A stretch of DNA of 64,000 bases, from positions 10,052,509 through 10,116,508 of the forward strand of contig CM060848.1 of assembly GCA_030737835.1 (NCBI GenBank). Direction: 5' to 3'. The notes under the pieces were generated by a model. The model searched no databases, was not told the origin of the DNA, and saw only the letters and a program-made list of their open reading frames with translations. Shown here piece after piece: positions 22,553 through 34,689 of this stretch. The stretch is from Acorus gramineus (taxonomy: Eukaryota; Streptophyta; Magnoliopsida; Acorales; Acoraceae). Position numbers and translations under genes: made by a program. Position 1 is the first letter of the stretch. Each line of letters starts with the position of its first letter.

Positions 22553-23677
22553 ATGCTAAAGCAACATCTCCGGTTGTCCGTTCTTTTCTGCATGCAGCAA
22601 TGTACTCTGTGTTTGTGTTAGTGTTATACATCAGGGAAACAGATTAGTCATATAGAGACCTGGTCTTGAATCTTGGATAAAAATAACCATCTCTTTCTCG
22701 ACTCACCCACTTTAATCATATTTAAATCTAATATTAACCATATGTTTCATATACCAAGTAATTACATAACATAATATCCACATTATTATCTCTTTTTTAA
22801 TATTCAGGAATAGTAACCAATTTCAAAAATCTATAGAGTTCTCGAGGTAATTGACTTATCTTATTATTAATTAACGATTTCTTATATAGCTAGAACGACC
22901 CTCGCAAATTGCGAATACTAATTTGTTAAGAATCAATCGGGCCAAATCGTAATCTTTTTTATTAAGTACTAGAATTTCAAAATAGAATAAATAATGAATT
23001 TTTCAATAACAAAAAGTCGAATCAAAGAATTCTATTGTTTTTAGGAGTAAGTTCGGATTGGTATAGGCCCAAGGTCTCTAATTTAGGTATAGGATTTTTC
23101 TTAGGTGCAATTTGTTGGAAATTTTTTTTTTAAATCAGATTAAACTAGCATACAGTGGATCAAAAATAAATCAAAAGACAATGAGTTTCAGAGATGGCCT
23201 GGATGGAGACACGTTGTACGTTGTCTTAAGAATAGAATCGCCCCCTCAATCGCACAAGGTACTCGACGATCTGCTCCCCGGATACAACCAACCAGCTTTA
23301 CTGATCATCTCCTCTGGTGCAGCAGGAAAACCGGTTGCTGACTTGAACAATTGCCAAAAGAAAAAAATTTCTTGAACAAGAGAGTATTGAGATTGCATAT
23401 TTGAAATGCAGTCCTTTAGTCTCTTTTTATAGAGCCAAAGGAAGAGAGCTGTTTCAAAACAAAACGCTCCACTAAGCGTCCGTTTCACAATCCTCCGTCC
23501 CTATTCACGTGGCGGTGCTCCACCAAGCATCTGTTTCACAATCCTCCGCCCCTATTCACGTAGTGATTGTTACTGATTGTGTTACTGATTGAGTGCAGAG
23601 ATTCTCTCGATCAAATACAAAATGCAATATGCAAAATGCAAATGTATCCACAAGCCCTTGCTCTCCTTGGGACCCTA
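22553..23677. other. Intergenic; contains a 51-bp tandem duplication
   Basis: No gene recognised. GCTCCACTAAGCGTCCGTTT ... CACGTGGCGGT (23466-23516) is repeated directly at 23517-23567 with a few changes. The unit contains CACGTG in the first copy and CACGTA in the second. Confidence 0.5.
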
Positions 23678-26665
23678 TGTCACGCCCCGGGCGTCCCCGA
23701 GACGCGGCAAGTGTATATAAAATATCAGAATCTACACAGGAGGTCAATAATATCATACAAATGGCACACAGACAACAAAAGCAGGGCTGACATGATATAT
23801 ATACACCAAATGCGGATAACTAAAAACTGAATCTGTAATCAAAACGCACTACAGACTCCATACATAATCACATGTCCTGTGAGAGCCAATATACATACAA
23901 GGACATCCAAATACATCCAAACGCGTGCCCAAGCACGGAAAATAATACATACAAACACAAGGGATGCTGATAGCCTCTGCAACTCGCGGGACGTGGCGCT
24001 ACTCCGCTACTGATGAAGTCCCTCGGGGAGCTCCTCCTCCAGATCCGACTCAGATGACACTGTAGAAAAAGATTATGCGAGGGGTGAGCCACACGCTCAG
24101 TGAACGGCACAACCCATGCATCACAGACAATATTGACTTCAACCAGAAAATCCTTATCCTCCACAACACATTATCAAGCCACAACAATGATATCAACGAC
24201 TCAAAGCCGTGGGTCGCTCGATCGCTAACCCACTACACCCTCACCCTCACCCTTCAATGGGCGACAAAGGATATTGGGACTGGCTATACCAAACCAGCGG
24301 GTCGCTTCCGCCAACCCGCTACACCCTCACCCTCACCCTTCAACGGGTGACATAGGATTTTGGGACTTACAATCCAGTGGGTCGCCACATCGCCGGCCCA
24401 CCATACCCTCACCCTCACCTTTCAACAGGTGACATAGGCTCTTGGGACTGACTAGGCTGTTGGTCACCCTTGGTCCACCGATAGTCTCTCCTCACTCCGC
24501 GGTTGTTTGGCCACTCCCATGTTCAGCACAGTCCTTCATCAAACCAGGAGGCGCCTACTAGTGGGAGCCCCTGCACGGGACAACCTGTCTAACGCCGAGG
24601 TAGTCTCTAACGGATCCAACGCAGGGCAACAGAACAGCCTATCCATCGCATATGATCCACTCGGATCCGCAGACAACACGTCATAACAACTCTAACGTTC
24701 TGAATTCCTCAGAACCCACCAGGGCGCATAACTACGATGCGGGGAACATGCATAAGGTTATAACAGGGTGGAATATCATTGGGGGAAAGAAACTCAGGAG
24801 GGCAGCGTGAGTTCCCGTTATAGGACACCCCGACAACCAAACAAGGAACACGGTGTACCCTAACCCGGGTCTCACCGCTGTCCTCGCAAGGCCCCTCCCC
24901 TATAATATTCACTATAACATGCATTGTAAACAAATACTAGCATTTAGTTTAATAAATAAACTAGTAGGGCACATGCATCGGCCGGGCTTCCTAACATGGA
25001 ACCAGGGAACATGCTGCATGGCTCATATACATATCCTAAGGGTGCAAGTCCCTAACATGCAAGGTCTAGGGTAACATGCATTCTACAAGTAAATCACGCT
25101 CGCATGATATACATATTACACATGGTCAATATTTATCCATAGCGCCCCAGGAGAGGTCGGTATACGCCCAAGTGCGTATAACACCTCTCGACTGGGTTGG
25201 ATTGTCCCACTCACCAGTGATCGGGGTCGACGCGCGACCATCTGTCGAGATCTGCAAGACAGGTATTATTTGGTAAGTATTAATCCTCAATTATCATTAA
25301 ATACATAATTAAACACCCCAAAACCCACAACAAGCATCCAACACTTCCCCAACAACTACTCGCGGCCTCGGCAACCACCCGCACGGCCCCCGGCAACCAC
25401 CCGCACGGTCGGCCACCGCCCGGACGCGCCACCGCGGGCCCCGCACGCCTCGCGCCGGTCCGCGAGCACCCCGCGCGCCCCCGCACGCAGTGCCCCGCCT
25501 CGCGCGCACCCCGCGCGCACCTCCGCCACCTTGCCGCACCTCGCGCGCACCTCGCACGCACCTCGCGCACTGCCCCGCACCTCGCGCGCACCTCGCACGC
25601 ACCTCGCGCACTGCCCCGCGCCCCGCGCGCACCTCGCACCCGCGCGACCTGCTCCACGCGCACTAGTCCGCCCAGCACCGGCCAGCACCTCCTCGCGCGC
25701 CTAGCACCTCGGCCAGCACCTCCTCGCGCGCCTGAGGCCACCAGCCCACACTCCCGCCCTGCCAGCACACCAGCACGAGCAAGGCAGCCAGCCCCCGACC
25801 CGCGCACGCCCGCGCGCAGGCCGCGCGCACGCACGCCCGCGCGCGCACGCGCATCCTTGCACGCGCCCAGCCCACGCGCGGCCCGGGGCTGCTGCCGCCG
25901 CTGCTTGCTGCCCGAGACGGCGTCCCCGCCTGCCGAGCACCTCCAACCACCTCTCCCACTGCCGCCGACCCCTCCAACCACCTCCGACCCTCCTCCGACG
26001 ACCCCCACAGCCACCGACCACCCCCAATCACAAAACCCACCCCCCAAGCACACATTCATGCAAGAAAAGAGGGAAGGGAAGCTTACCGAGGGGAGGGGAA
26101 GACGTTCGGTAGCTCCTCGCGCGCCGAAACCTTCCTCAAAGGCTTTCCCACACCCCGATCTATCACGGCCCTCGATTTGGGTCGAAACAGAGGAGAGAGA
26201 GAGGAGGTCGGGGAGGCTAGGATCGTCGGAATTCGGATTTGAAGACACCGGAGTGTAGATCGGGACCCGATCTACACTTCCCGTGCTTTGGGTTTTCGAT
26301 TTTGAGGGGTCTAGGGGGCTTGAAAGGAAGAAAAACGGAGAGGGGAGAGAGAGATCTCGACGAGGAAGACGATGAACAGTGCTCCTCGAAATTAGCTCAC
26401 CCCAATTTATAGTGCGCGACTTAAAAACCCAGATACGCCCCGGAACTGCGAAATTTTTGCAAACGATGCCAGAATTCGATGAAATTTTCCTGGGAGGTCT
26501 AAAATGGCACCAGGACACCAAATATGCAGTTAGATGTTCAATCGGAGTCCTCTAGCTCAGACGATAGCTAACAGTCTGAAATTATGCGGTTCCGATCGAA
26601 AAACCCTAAAAATTTTAAAACTGCCAGAAATGCTCCAACGGTTACCAGCAGGCTAAAAAGTGACA
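23678..26665. mobile_element. Very large LTR (2.99 kb) of a Gypsy-type retrotransposon, probably solo
   Basis: It starts TGTCACGCC and ends AGTGACA, so the ends are inverted TGTCAC / GTGACA. Start and length are like LTRs of Tekay/Del-type chromoviruses. Inside are three tandem copies of about 88 bp (24205-24460, each with CCCTCACCCTCACC and GGTGACATAGG) and a very GC-rich section with tandem GCGCGCACCTCGCAC units (about 25440-25660). No gag or pol is adjacent. Flanks CCCTA and CATAT do not match, so recombination may have joined two elements. The 413-residue minus-strand ORF at 25280-26521 is arginine/alanine/glycine-rich low complexity and is not a gene. Confidence 0.7.
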
Positions 26666-29600
26666 CATATATAACATCACTAGTCCTAAACAACAATGCT
26701 CAAACTCAAAAGGCCCGAAGGATCACGCACCGTAAGCCTCTTCATCTTCCTTTTAAATTTTTATAAACTTGTAAAAATCCCTGAAGTTGTAATTCTCGAG
26801 ACACTCTTCAAAGGAGACCAAGGATCAGAGGATTAAAAGATCGAGTTGTACCCACATCACCTTTTTTATATACTGATTTGCTCATCCAAACATATCATAT
26901 CATGTTTAAAATTTGTAAGGGACATTTTTGTTCGCTACAACATCATAGTGGGAGATCTCAATTGCAACGTCATTTTTCCTTTATATTATTCTTCATTGTT
27001 TGGCCTCGCGACTCCATAACTTGAGTGTATGTTTGAGCCATTTCAATTTAAAAGCTTGAAAGTTGTGGGTAGGAAATGAAAAAAGTGTACTTGTGACAGA
27101 GACTGTGAAAAAGCATTCTCAAAACTAATTTTTTTTTGGATAATATGGCTTCTTTAAAGTGATAAACGCATATGTGTAGATATTTTCTTTTCAGTTTATT
27201 AGCCAATGCAAGGTGTTGGGTCAGGATTTCATGCAGATTGAGTGTAACTCCATGACCTGATTAGCACTCTATTTGATTCAGCCAATGGAACCCCGATACT
27301 GCACATGATTTTTTTATATCAAAACGATAGATGTGAGTCTCAATTATATTAATTGAAACAATATGCCCAGATATAAAACCCAACACCCCAAAAAACATGG
27401 TAGAGGAATGGTCTACCAACACCCCAAAAAACTTACAAACACACTCCTCGATGACATTTTCCCCCCCAAATATAAAACCCGACGGGTCCTCCTGCAAATG
27501 AAACCCTAAACATTAATGTTTAAGACACCAGACTTTAGGTACATGATTAAAAGGAGAAGGCTGTGAATAGGATGTTTTAAGACACCAACTTTAGGTATTA
27601 GCAAATTTACATCCACAGTCTTATTAAGGCACCGTTCGTATCCATGATGGGGTGGATTTTATGTTTGAAACTGATTTGTTGTCATAGTGAGATAGATGAT
27701 GGATATATATAAATCCTGAATTTACTTTGGTTACATTTTTTTTTATCAACCCTAAAAAGTGAGGAATTAGAGAGATAAAAGACTGGTTAAATGTATTCGG
27801 CCATCTCCCTTTTAAATCTCTATCCGAGGGATATTCGGAGTTCCCTGGGATTATGGATAACCACTATTCAATTAGATTTTGACGAACCAAACAAATAATT
27901 TTTTTGTTTTCTAGTATTGGTATTCGTATTCAAGACTTTATTTAATTATTGTGAGTTAGGAATATGCATATCAATCTCTAAAATAATCATCCTATAAAGT
28001 AAAATAAAAAGTAACAAACTCAACAACAAAAGTTTAGAAAAATGATATGTATTGGAATATCTTAAAAAGCACAAAAAACAAAAAACAAAAAAAAAAATCT
28101 AAAATGTATGATTGAACATAAGATGTCTAAAATGTGAAAAATGTGATGTGTTGAACTTATGTTTCATGTAATCTAAACTCTTTTGTTGATTATGTTAGGC
28201 TTTTTTTTTTGAAAAAGTGGTAGGCATTCAGTTTTAATTTTATTTTTAAAAGAAAGGGAATGTCTAAAGCACATAAAAGTGAAACAAATGAAAAACACAA
28301 TGGCTATCCTGACTGGTTCTAAATGGCTTGGTGGAAGATGTGTTTACCAAGCAAACTACCTTAAGCCTCAATACAAATCTTCCCCCTCATATTGGAACAC
28401 TCTGCTTGCCCCCCATAAGTCCATGCCCTAGTCCATAATGAGGGCTCCTAGTCATATCCCAAAAAATTTTAAAACACACTTTATTATTCCTAAAAATAGA
28501 TGGTTTTGAGGGATCCAAAGAACCCACGAGACAGCATGGACAAAAGATTGTAAAACCTTAGACCTTAATACTTCGATCTCCTACCCTAGAGAGCTTTCGA
28601 CCGACCTCCCACATATTGTACAGAGAGCCAATACGGGCATCAAAGTCAGAGGCTATTCCAATACTTTTTATTTTTTCTTTGATATTTTTTGGTTGAGTTG
28701 TTTAAGAATTCTGTTTTATTAGGATATATGTTTATGTCAAATCTCAATTTTTTAATAGAAAATTAATAATTCCATGTCCTCACTCAATTTAAGGGGATTT
28801 ATAAAGAATAGAAATCTTTACAACTCAACAACAAAAAAAATTCTAACCTCAATCACTAAAAAAAGCTTCAAAAACATGTTCTGCCTCACTGCAATAATTT
28901 AACTATGCCCTATGCCCAGACAAAATGTCTTGCCTAACCAGTCAAACCAATCTTCTTTCTTCTTCTTCTTCTTTTTTGTAGTGGTAGTCACCAATAATCA
29001 ATAATAATGAACTACAAATCTTTACTGTTGTGTGAAGTGATGGTGGACATGTTACGTGAGTTTGGTCTAATAATACTGGTGTTAAAAATGAAAACAACAT
29101 TAAAATCGTTATTATTTTAAAATTTTATATTATATAAAGCAATGCATGTTTTTAAGCTGTCACAATTACAATACTTTGATCAATAGATTTAATTTAATTT
29201 CTCAACGAGACTCAAAAAATATTATCAGCTTTGTTTTTATCTTAAATAAAAAATCATTGTGCCAAGAACATGGAATTGTAGGAATCCATGGGTGGATTAT
29301 CTTCACTGTTTTATTTATAAAAATTTAACTTTTAGAATATACAGCTTTGTAATAAATAAATAAAAAGTTACACTTTGATTTTTTTATAGTTTCAAATGCA
29401 GTCATATATACCTTATTAGTCTTTTCCCATGTCTCGTTGAAAATTTTTTATATTACTATAAATGATATTATATATTCAATTTGTTAAAATATACTTCACT
29501 TTTTATAAAAATAAATATCTCATTAGATATGTTTAATAATTTTTAAAAAAATAAAAAAATATGTGAAATCTACATTTTGTAATGTAACATAGAATAGATG

Positions 29601-31143
29601 TAACATTTTATTAAAAAAAAAAACCACGTCTAGCATATCATTTTGAGTCTGGATCCAGTCAGATTTGATACCATCAGTATCGAACTGCACAGAAAACAAC
29701 ACTGTGTTTAACAATTGATTGTGCAGTGCTATATAGTTCTATGCGGTTTGATTTTGATGGAACTGATAGTAGCAATCAGGCCTAACACGATCTGGATCCT
29801 TTTGTGGCGTCACTACATGAGCCCCCATCCCCATGAAAGATCACCGTCCAGCACATCGTCCAAAGAACTACCATCATTTAAACGGTGCACAGTAATAGAT
29901 CTCGACCTGATGAGCTTGAAACTCTGCACAATCATAGCCGTCAGATCACGACCAAACGGACGTGATGGACTTTCACGGAGACTGGCAGCACTGAAGAGAT
30001 AAACGGTCGGGATTTCTCCTCAGCAAGTCTACATAAACCCATGGGCAAAGATATTCTCACTACTTAACTTAATTTTTCTATAACCCCATATTTAACAAAA
30101 AATCAGTTTTTCGTTTTTTTATTTTAGTCCATTAATCTCACTACCAAGTTTGATAGGGACTCAATGAAAATCTTTTTCAATGAGACGACAGAAAGTCCGT
30201 CGACTTGGGTGAGAAAGAGTAGATAGAGCCACAGACGAAGATGAGTTCTGCTTCACTGAGATGACAGGAGATCTGTTGATCTGTTTGAGCAAATGTTGAC
30301 ACGAAGCTGGTTGAATGAGTAATATGGAATTTGACACCGAACGTGTGGAACCTTTCAGAACATCAGCCTTTTCTAAAAAATCAATTACTTGTACGATCAT
30401 TTAAGTCTTTATAAAAAATAAAAATTTCATTTAAGTCATTTAAGTCCTTTCGGAAATCATTTACTTGTATAGTCATTTAAGTACAAGAACAAAAACTGAA
30501 AAAAAGTGCCAAACAAATAGTCATTTAAGCCAAATAAACAGTAAGCATTTGATATACATAAAAACATTATTTTATTTTCTAAACATGCGGGTCTCATTTA
30601 AAATGAAATGGCTCACGCTTATAAGGTTGTTTAACATTTTATTTTGAATGAGACTTCGCATGTTTGGAAAACAAAACAATATTTCTTGTGTATATGAAAT
30701 GTTTACTATTTATTTGGCTTAAATGACTATTTGCTTGGCATTTTTATTTGCTTGTACTACTTGTCTCCACTATGGAATTCAGGAATACTATGGCAGGGGC
30801 AATAATTCTCAGCATGGTAAAGTTAAGAAAAAAAAAATCAAGAAAGAGATGGAAAAAATTCGAAACATCAAAAAATAATTTAAAATAAAAAATTAACAAT
30901 CCTTTAATGTTAAGACTTGAAACATAATACTTTATACTAAACAAATTAACTAAAATATAACATCAACATCTACTGGTTTATAGTTCAAACTTCAAATGCA
31001 TCAAATTTTTACAAAAGTCAAAATGCATAGATTCGACGGACCTTCTGTTATCTCTGTGAAGTAGACTTCAACTTTGGCTCTGTCAACTCTTGCTTATCCA
31101 GGTCAACCTGTCGTTTCAGTGAAAAAGATTTCGACTAGGTCAA
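26666..31143. repeat. Segmental duplication, copy B
   Basis: Near-identical to 7772-12295, in the same orientation, about 18.9 kb away. It starts with the 3' quarter of the solo-LTR family member (26666-26939, ending GCTACA), cut exactly at the end of the large LTR. It includes the LINE 3' fragment (28201-28680), the FAH promoter copy (29810-30040), the left end of the TATA-junction transposon (GGGCAAAGATATT, 30042-30054) and the foldback MITE (30480-30758). It diverges from A near 31143, before the right TIR and the FAH leader. Indels against A include a deletion of about 65 bp near 29630. Confidence 0.93.
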
Positions 31144-32253
31144 CCCGACTCGTGGGCGGGTTTGGGTTGAGGTTTTTTTCAATCAAGTTCAATCCAACTT
31201 GAACCTGAGATAATGCGAACCCAGTTCGAGTCAGATTCGGGTTGAACATGAAACCGAAGAGAAACTTCAACTTTCAATGGGCTTGCACAGTGCACAAGTA
31301 TTCCTCTCATTTGACTAATCTTGACCATCCAATAATAAACATAAAATCTCAGCCATTCATTACACCTAACCCTGGGACTCTCACTTCACTTGTCTCTCCT
31401 CTCCATTCTTCACCGTCACTCACAAAAACACACCAAAAAAAAAGAAAAAAGAACCTCTCTCTCCTGATCTCCTCAGAACACAACACAAATCACACAATCC
31501 CACCCTTGCTGATTCTCAACCATCGCCGCCCCTCAGCCCTCGCCGCCTAACCATTATCGTCGATGCCTCTGGGAGGAGAGGTGCTCATCGCAGAAAGATA
31601 GATCCATCCATTTGTTTTTGTTAATATGTGGTTTGATTGTTGTTGGGTATCTGTTGTTTTGTTGAGTTATTGATTTGGGATTTGTTAAATGTATATATAT
31701 GCTAGGGTTAAGGGTAGATTAGTCTTTTCCTTGTTTCCCTTTTGTACTATAAGTATTGGCTACAAACCCTAATAATACGATTGATTCATTCTTTTCATAT
31801 TCTAACATGGTATCAGAGCTTGAATCAAATTTTTTTCTTTGATCGTCGACGTCCCGTCGCCCCGCGCCGCCGCTCTCTATGGTCTCAAGCAGGCTTTCTT
31901 TTATGTTTTTCACAAAAGTCTAGATTTCTTTTTCTTTTTACAAAAGTGATAAATATGTTTACTTAAATTAGAATTTGGAATATGTATTCAAAGTTAAACT
32001 ATTTAGATTTTGTAATTTTTTTTTTACTGGTGATTGTAAGTTCAAGTAATTATAGTTTGTTGTATTGTTTATCAAAAATATGTTTTATGATTTTTCAGGG
32101 GTCCAACCCGAGCCCGATTTGAACCCGCGGGTTGAGGTCAGGTTCGGGCTCAAGTTGCCCCTTTGGGGCTCAGGTTTGGGTTAAACTCTGTGCATTGCGG
32201 GTTGAGTCTAGACAGACTTTTAACCCGACCCAACCCTCCCGAGTTGCACCCTA
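31144..32253. mobile_element. Composite repeat: possible hAT element with captured sequence
   Basis: The right border GACCCAACCCTCCCGAGTTG-CACCCTA reads inward as TAGGGTGCAACTCGGG, a plant hAT-like end with GC-rich GGGTTGGGTCGGG subterminal repeats (32100-32240). The left side near 31135 (TAGGTCAACCCGACTCGTGG) is a weaker match. Inside: a stretch at 31280-31605 that looks like a 5' leader and short coding start, and a Copia-type LTR end with PBS at 31683-31819. No TSD was confirmed. Confidence 0.4.
31683..31819 (+). mobile_element. LTR fragment with primer-binding site
   Basis: TGTTAAATG ... ATTCTAACA (31683-31807) followed at once by TGGTATCAGAGC (31808-31819), complementary to initiator tRNA-Met. 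No second LTR was found downstream, so it is a broken Copia-type or TRIM-type element. Confidence 0.65.
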
Positions 32254-32891
32254 ATTTCTTTAAAGGGTTAAAAACATCTACATCCCTATAAACATAAACA
32301 TAGTAAATCTCATATAAGTCTCTGTCAAAATTGGGATATACATACAAAGTCCATGTAAACACAAAATTATGCACATACATCCCTGCTGTTAATCAACCAT
32401 ACTTAATCATAATTGAACATATGAATTGTCTTAACTTACCCTGGCCCATTCTCACTCTTAACCCCCGCTTTTTTGGGTTGGTCGATGCATCCCAAACAAC
32501 GCTGCGGGGATCTGCCGTCTCCGTCGACAATGCCGCAACCGTGCATCACCATCGACCACGCTGTGACCGTCCATCGTCTCTGCTGACTATGCCGTGATCG
32601 TCATTGCTGCATCAAAAGATTTTTTTTTGCTCGATGAGTCTTCACTTTTCTATTAGGGTTCGTTTCGGTTCTATGGAGGGTTTAGGCATTTGCATTGATT
32701 GATGGGGCATTATTTTGAAGTGGGTTTAATTTGGGCAATTTTTTTGAAATGGATTTTTGTTTTATGGCATATTTAATAAAATATTTCATTACTTTCTTAA
32801 TGTGGTATCACTTTTGTCATTTTTTTAATTTTAATTGTTTAGGCAATGTTTTGAAATGATTTGACCTGGGTGTGCTTTTGAAGTGGGTTTA
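32254..32891. other. Intergenic, nothing recognised
   Basis: Short ORFs only. A C-rich patch (32440-32610) resembles 5' leader sequence but has no supported exon. Confidence 0.4.
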
Positions 32892-33385
32892 TAACGCAGC
32901 GTGAAACTGATAAAAAGATCCAACCAGCGTTGAGATCTCATAAACTCCTTGAATCCACAAGGAAGAAAGCCCCAAAAGAGAGGAAATTCGAAATATTATT
33001 GATAATAAACTATCAACCCTAGATTACAAGTTTGCTATTTATACTAATAACATAAAATTAAAAAATTACTAAAAATAGTAAAATTCGAAAATTAATTTTT
33101 CTGATTCTATGAGATCCTCAATGATAGAAATCAATTCCGATCTGTTATGATTGAGATATCACAAATCTAAAACTTACTAAAAATAGTAAAATCGCTAATT
33201 TAAAGGCCTAAATGAATTAATTTTAAAAAAATAAGAATTGTTAGTTGTATAACAACTAATCTAGAAGATCTCCTCGATATATTTCACCATGTAAAATTTC
33301 GTGCGATTCCGAGATCGTGACCATTGATTTGTAATTTATCTGATGGACTTTTTTTGCTCCCATCTGCATAATCTGTCCTACATCA

Positions 33386-33651
33386 GACTCCTCTTCTTCA
33401 AAAGAACTCGTCCTCGAGTTCTTCCGCTCTTCAATTGATGTTTCTTTGTATTTCACCTTCGGCAAGAGAAGAGATATTTTCTTGACTTCAAATTTCTTCT
33501 CAATAAAACTGATCATGTAGAAAATTGAATGCCCCTCGATTTGTAGCCCAAATTTCTTCACCATAGTAGTAGCCGCAAAGTCTTCATTGTTATCAATGTT
33601 GATGATGGCATCCAAAACACTTTTGTTGATGGTGCATATATTTTGCAACAC
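33386..33651 (-). pseudogene. Retropepsin relic of the Gypsy element
   Basis: Downstream of gag and in another frame, the minus strand reads IINIDNNEDFAATTMVKKFG and LQIEGHSIFYM, which lines up with the Gypsy protease region around its ASTTMV segment. The catalytic Asp-Ser/Thr-Gly is replaced by DNNED. The relic then joins SRTSSFEEEESDV, which is like the very end of Gypsy polyproteins. So everything from RT to integrase has been lost between the protease and the C-terminus. Confidence 0.65.
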
Positions 33652-33657
33652 GAGCTT

Positions 33658-34689
33658 CTATAGGGGCTCTTCCATCTTGGGGGTCACCGCTATGGACTGT
33701 GGAAACAACTCCTCTTGTTCTCCTCCAATGACATCTTCAGAATCACCAGAGAAAACATCTTCTGCTTCTTTATTGCTCATGTCCTCATCGATCTTTGATT
33801 CAACGATGAAGTTGACCCGCTCTCCTTCTTCTGCGAACTCTGCGCCATCATATATATCATCAACTTCTTGTTCAACTAAAACTTCGCTCTCTTGTTGATT
33901 TTGATTTGAGCAAAGTTCTGGTTCATTGGAACCTCCGTACTTCTCTGATGATGGTAGATCATAAGGGTTGGCCCTCGAATCATCCCCATCTTTTGGAGGA
34001 CTTGCTCTTATCACCTCTTGCGCCTTTGATATCTCCGGTCGTGATTTCACCCTTACGGTTTGACAACAATTCCGATACAATTGGGGTAAATATCGTTCAT
34101 AATTTCGTGGTAGAAATTGATCCATGAGGAGCTCTTTCATCCTCCTCCACGTACGAACAAGTGATCTTCCTTGCCGTTGTCGGGTTTTCTGAAATTGGTC
34201 CCACCAAGCGGCGGCACCACTTTTTAATCGAAACACCACCAATTTGACCATCTTCTCCTCTGGAACCTCCATCATCTCAAAGAATCTCTCGACCTCTAAG
34301 ATCCAATCAAGGAAGTCTTCGATCTGCATATTACCATTGAAATATGGAATATCCGCCTTCAATCGGTAATCATTGTATTTCATGCGCTGCCTCCTCGGCT
34401 GATATCCATGAAGTCCATCACCTTCATCCTCCGAGTCTTCCTCATCATCAGGTTGATAACGAGTGGGTCGTCGAATGATGTTCTGAGCAATAGGTCGGCC
34501 TTGGGCAACTCCCTCGGCGCGTCTCCTATCACCTTCAGGATGCCTATTATTGGCGTTGAGATTCAGGCCAGCGATCATCGTGCGAATCTCTCGCATCTGA
34601 TCGCGCTGTTCCTCGATCGCCTTCCGCACATCCTCCAATCCACGACTAGCGTCATTAGATTGGTTGTCTCCCCCTCCATTATTTGCCAT
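33658..34689 (-). CDS. Gypsy Gag polyprotein
   Basis: The gag protein packages element RNA into cytoplasmic particles. I chose the ATG at 34689 ([15 protein letters not shown]) because it lies just after the PBS; the frame stays open into the LTR but that part would be untranslated. Residues about 20-40 are a predicted coiled coil ([20 protein letters not shown]). The retrotransposon gag domain follows: [69 protein letters not shown]. The C-terminus is acidic and no CCHC zinc knuckle is visible. The length, 343 residues, is short for a Gag-Pol start and ends in a stop. Confidence 0.9.
   Translation of the reverse strand: MANNGGGDNQSNDASRGLEDVRKAIEEQRDQMREIRTMIAGLNLNANNRHPEGDRRRAEGVAQGRPIAQNIIRRPTRYQPDDEEDSEDEGDGLHGYQPRRQRMKYNDYRLKADIPYFNGNMQIEDFLDWILEVERFFEMMEVPEEKMVKLVVFRLKSGAAAWWDQFQKTRQRQGRSLVRTWRRMKELLMDQFLPRNYERYLPQLYRNCCQTVRVKSRPEISKAQEVIRASPPKDGDDSRANPYDLPSSEKYGGSNEPELCSNQNQQESEVLVEQEVDDIYDGAEFAEEGERVNFIVESKIDEDMSNKEAEDVFSGDSEDVIGGEQEELFPQSIAVTPKMEEPL

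Noticed and set aside
22860..23110. Sequence that at first looked like plastid-derived DNA
   Set aside because: The base composition and a few strings seemed organellar, but I could not tie it to any specific plastid gene; a search against plastid genomes would decide.
24205..24460. Regularly spaced repeats considered as a CRISPR-like array
   Set aside because: Three imperfect tandem units of about 88 bp inside a plant LTR; no spacers or cas genes, and the genome is eukaryotic.
25280..26521. 413-residue ORF on the minus strand
   Set aside because: It lies in the GC-rich part of a large LTR, is low-complexity (Arg/Ala/Gly/Cys) and gives long ORFs in several frames at once.
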